A stretch of DNA of 12,068 bases from Candidatus Bathyarchaeota archaeon (GTDB lineage Archaea > Thermoproteota > Bathyarchaeia > Bathyarchaeales > Bathycorpusculaceae), in NCBI GenBank assembly GCA_003601785.1, contig PIYA01000033.1:1-12068 (forward strand), in the 5' to 3' direction. Below are positions 11,336-12,068 of this stretch, piece after piece (the stretch's first letter is position 1; the number at the start of each line of letters is the position of its first letter). The translations under genes were made by a program, and so were the position numbers. The notes under the pieces are model-generated. The model ran no database searches. It worked only from the letters and a program-made list of their open reading frames with translations, and was not told where the DNA came from.

Positions 11336-12068
11336 TTGAGTTTTGAGATGTGGGCTGAAAAATACAGACCAAAAACATTGGATGATATGGTTAACCAGAA
11401 AGAAATAGTTGAACGTTTAAAAAGCTTCGTTAAATCAAGAAATGTACCGCACTGCATTTTTGCTGGACCGCCCGGAACGGGGAAAACCACGGCGGCACTT
11501 TGTCTTGCAAGAGACCTTTACGGCGACGCCTACAGAGAGCACATCATGGAGTTAAATGCCAGCGACGAAAGAGGAATAGATGTTGTGCGGGAAACCGTGA
11601 AAACGTTTGCAAGGGTCAGATCAATCGGTGAGATTCCCTTTAAACTCATGATTTTGGATGAAGCGGACAACATGACTTCTGATGCTCAACAAGCATTGAG
11701 GCGGACGATGGAGCGTTTCACGGAAACATGTCGTTTTATTCTAATCTGTAATTACAGCGGAAAAATAATAGAGCCTATACAATCGAGATGTGCACCCTTC
11801 CGTTTTACTTTCCTACCGAGAGAAGAGCATGACAAACATCTAAAATGGATAGCCAATCAAGAGAAAGTGGATCTTAAAGATGATGGTTTGGAAGCTATAT
11901 TCGAAGTTTGCGCTGGGGACATGCGGAGAGCTATAAACACCCTTCAAGCGGCTGCTTCTCTGAACAAGCCTGTAACCGCAGAAGTTGTTTACTCAATAGC
12001 TGGAAGGGCGAATCCCGCTGACGTTAGAAGGCTTATAGAAACAGCCATGAAAGGCAAGTTTGTGGAAG
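11336..12068 (+). CDS. rfcS: Replication factor C small subunit (3' end cut by window)
   Basis: The visible 244 residues are the AAA+ part of the archaeal clamp loader small subunit, which with the large subunit loads PCNA on primed DNA using ATP. Motifs in order are WAEKYRPKTLDDMV (6-19), Walker A GPPGTGKT (44-51), LNASDERGID (73-82), Walker B LMILDEADNMTSDAQQALRRTMERF (104-128, with the DEAD box at 108-111), sensor 1 around ICNYSGKII (137-145), the arginine-finger SRC motif (150-152) and sensor 2 around GDMRRAINTLQ. These are textbook RFC-S features with no missing catalytic residue. The TTG start is supported by GGAGGT at good spacing. The C-terminal collar domain lies beyond the window. 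The gene has its own promoter region after the dehydrogenase terminator. The gins23-mcm operon lies just across the dehydrogenase gene, so replication genes are loosely clustered. Confidence 0.95.
   Translation, partial: MSFEMWAEKYRPKTLDDMVNQKEIVERLKSFVKSRNVPHCIFAGPPGTGKTTAALCLARDLYGDAYREHIMELNASDERGIDVVRETVKTFARVRSIGEIPFKLMILDEADNMTSDAQQALRRTMERFTETCRFILICNYSGKIIEPIQSRCAPFRFTFLPREEHDKHLKWIANQEKVDLKDDGLEAIFEVCAGDMRRAINTLQAAASLNKPVTAEVVYSIAGRANPADVRRLIETAMKGKFVE

Overview
This is an archaeal chromosome segment. Gins23, MCM helicase and a small-subunit clamp loader (RfcS) are archaeal/eukaryotic-type replication proteins. TATA-like boxes lie about 25 nt ahead of likely starts, and a class III-type prepilin and a TrmB-family regulator also fit archaea. 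GTG and TTG starts with GGAG-type ribosome sites are common. The protein flavour suggests a TACK-side lineage such as Bathyarchaeia, but that is an impression and no marker tree was made. No tRNA, rRNA, CRISPR array, insertion sequence or intein was seen, and no stretch over 300 bases lacks a gene.

Left part (1-3498, all minus strand): an iron locus. A DtxR/MntR-type metal repressor (3019-3498) precedes a tightly packed Feo ferrous-iron uptake operon: feoA, a second feoA, a GTPase gene and a permease gene that together equal one FeoB, and a small multi-pass membrane protein cut by the window edge. Gene junctions overlap by 4-10 nt or are 9 nt apart. TTAGG/CCTAA half-sites, the classic DtxR-type operator element, occur in both the dtxR leader and the feo promoter. 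This suggests one repressor controlling itself and the uptake operon.

Middle (3538-7137): genes of uncertain role. Two minus-strand genes overlap by 4 nt (224 and 185 aa, helical, acidic/basic, with hydrophobic segments) and form an unrecognised pair. Ahead of them is a 169-aa four-helix membrane protein. Divergent from it is a TrmB-family regulator with a 10-bp direct repeat just upstream of its TATA box, followed by a lone type IV pilin-like protein.

Right part (7172-12068): replication and metabolism. gins23 and mcm (minus strand) overlap by ATGA. The mcm reading frame is broken near 8151, between Walker A and Walker B, apparently by a net loss of 4 nt or 1 nt. Divergent from them is a Glu/Leu/Phe/Val dehydrogenase family gene, most like glutamate dehydrogenase, followed by the 5' part of rfcS running off the window end.

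The points most worth following are the mcm frame break, the split feoB with its repeated DtxR-type operators, and the uncharacterised membrane and coiled-coil genes around the iron locus.
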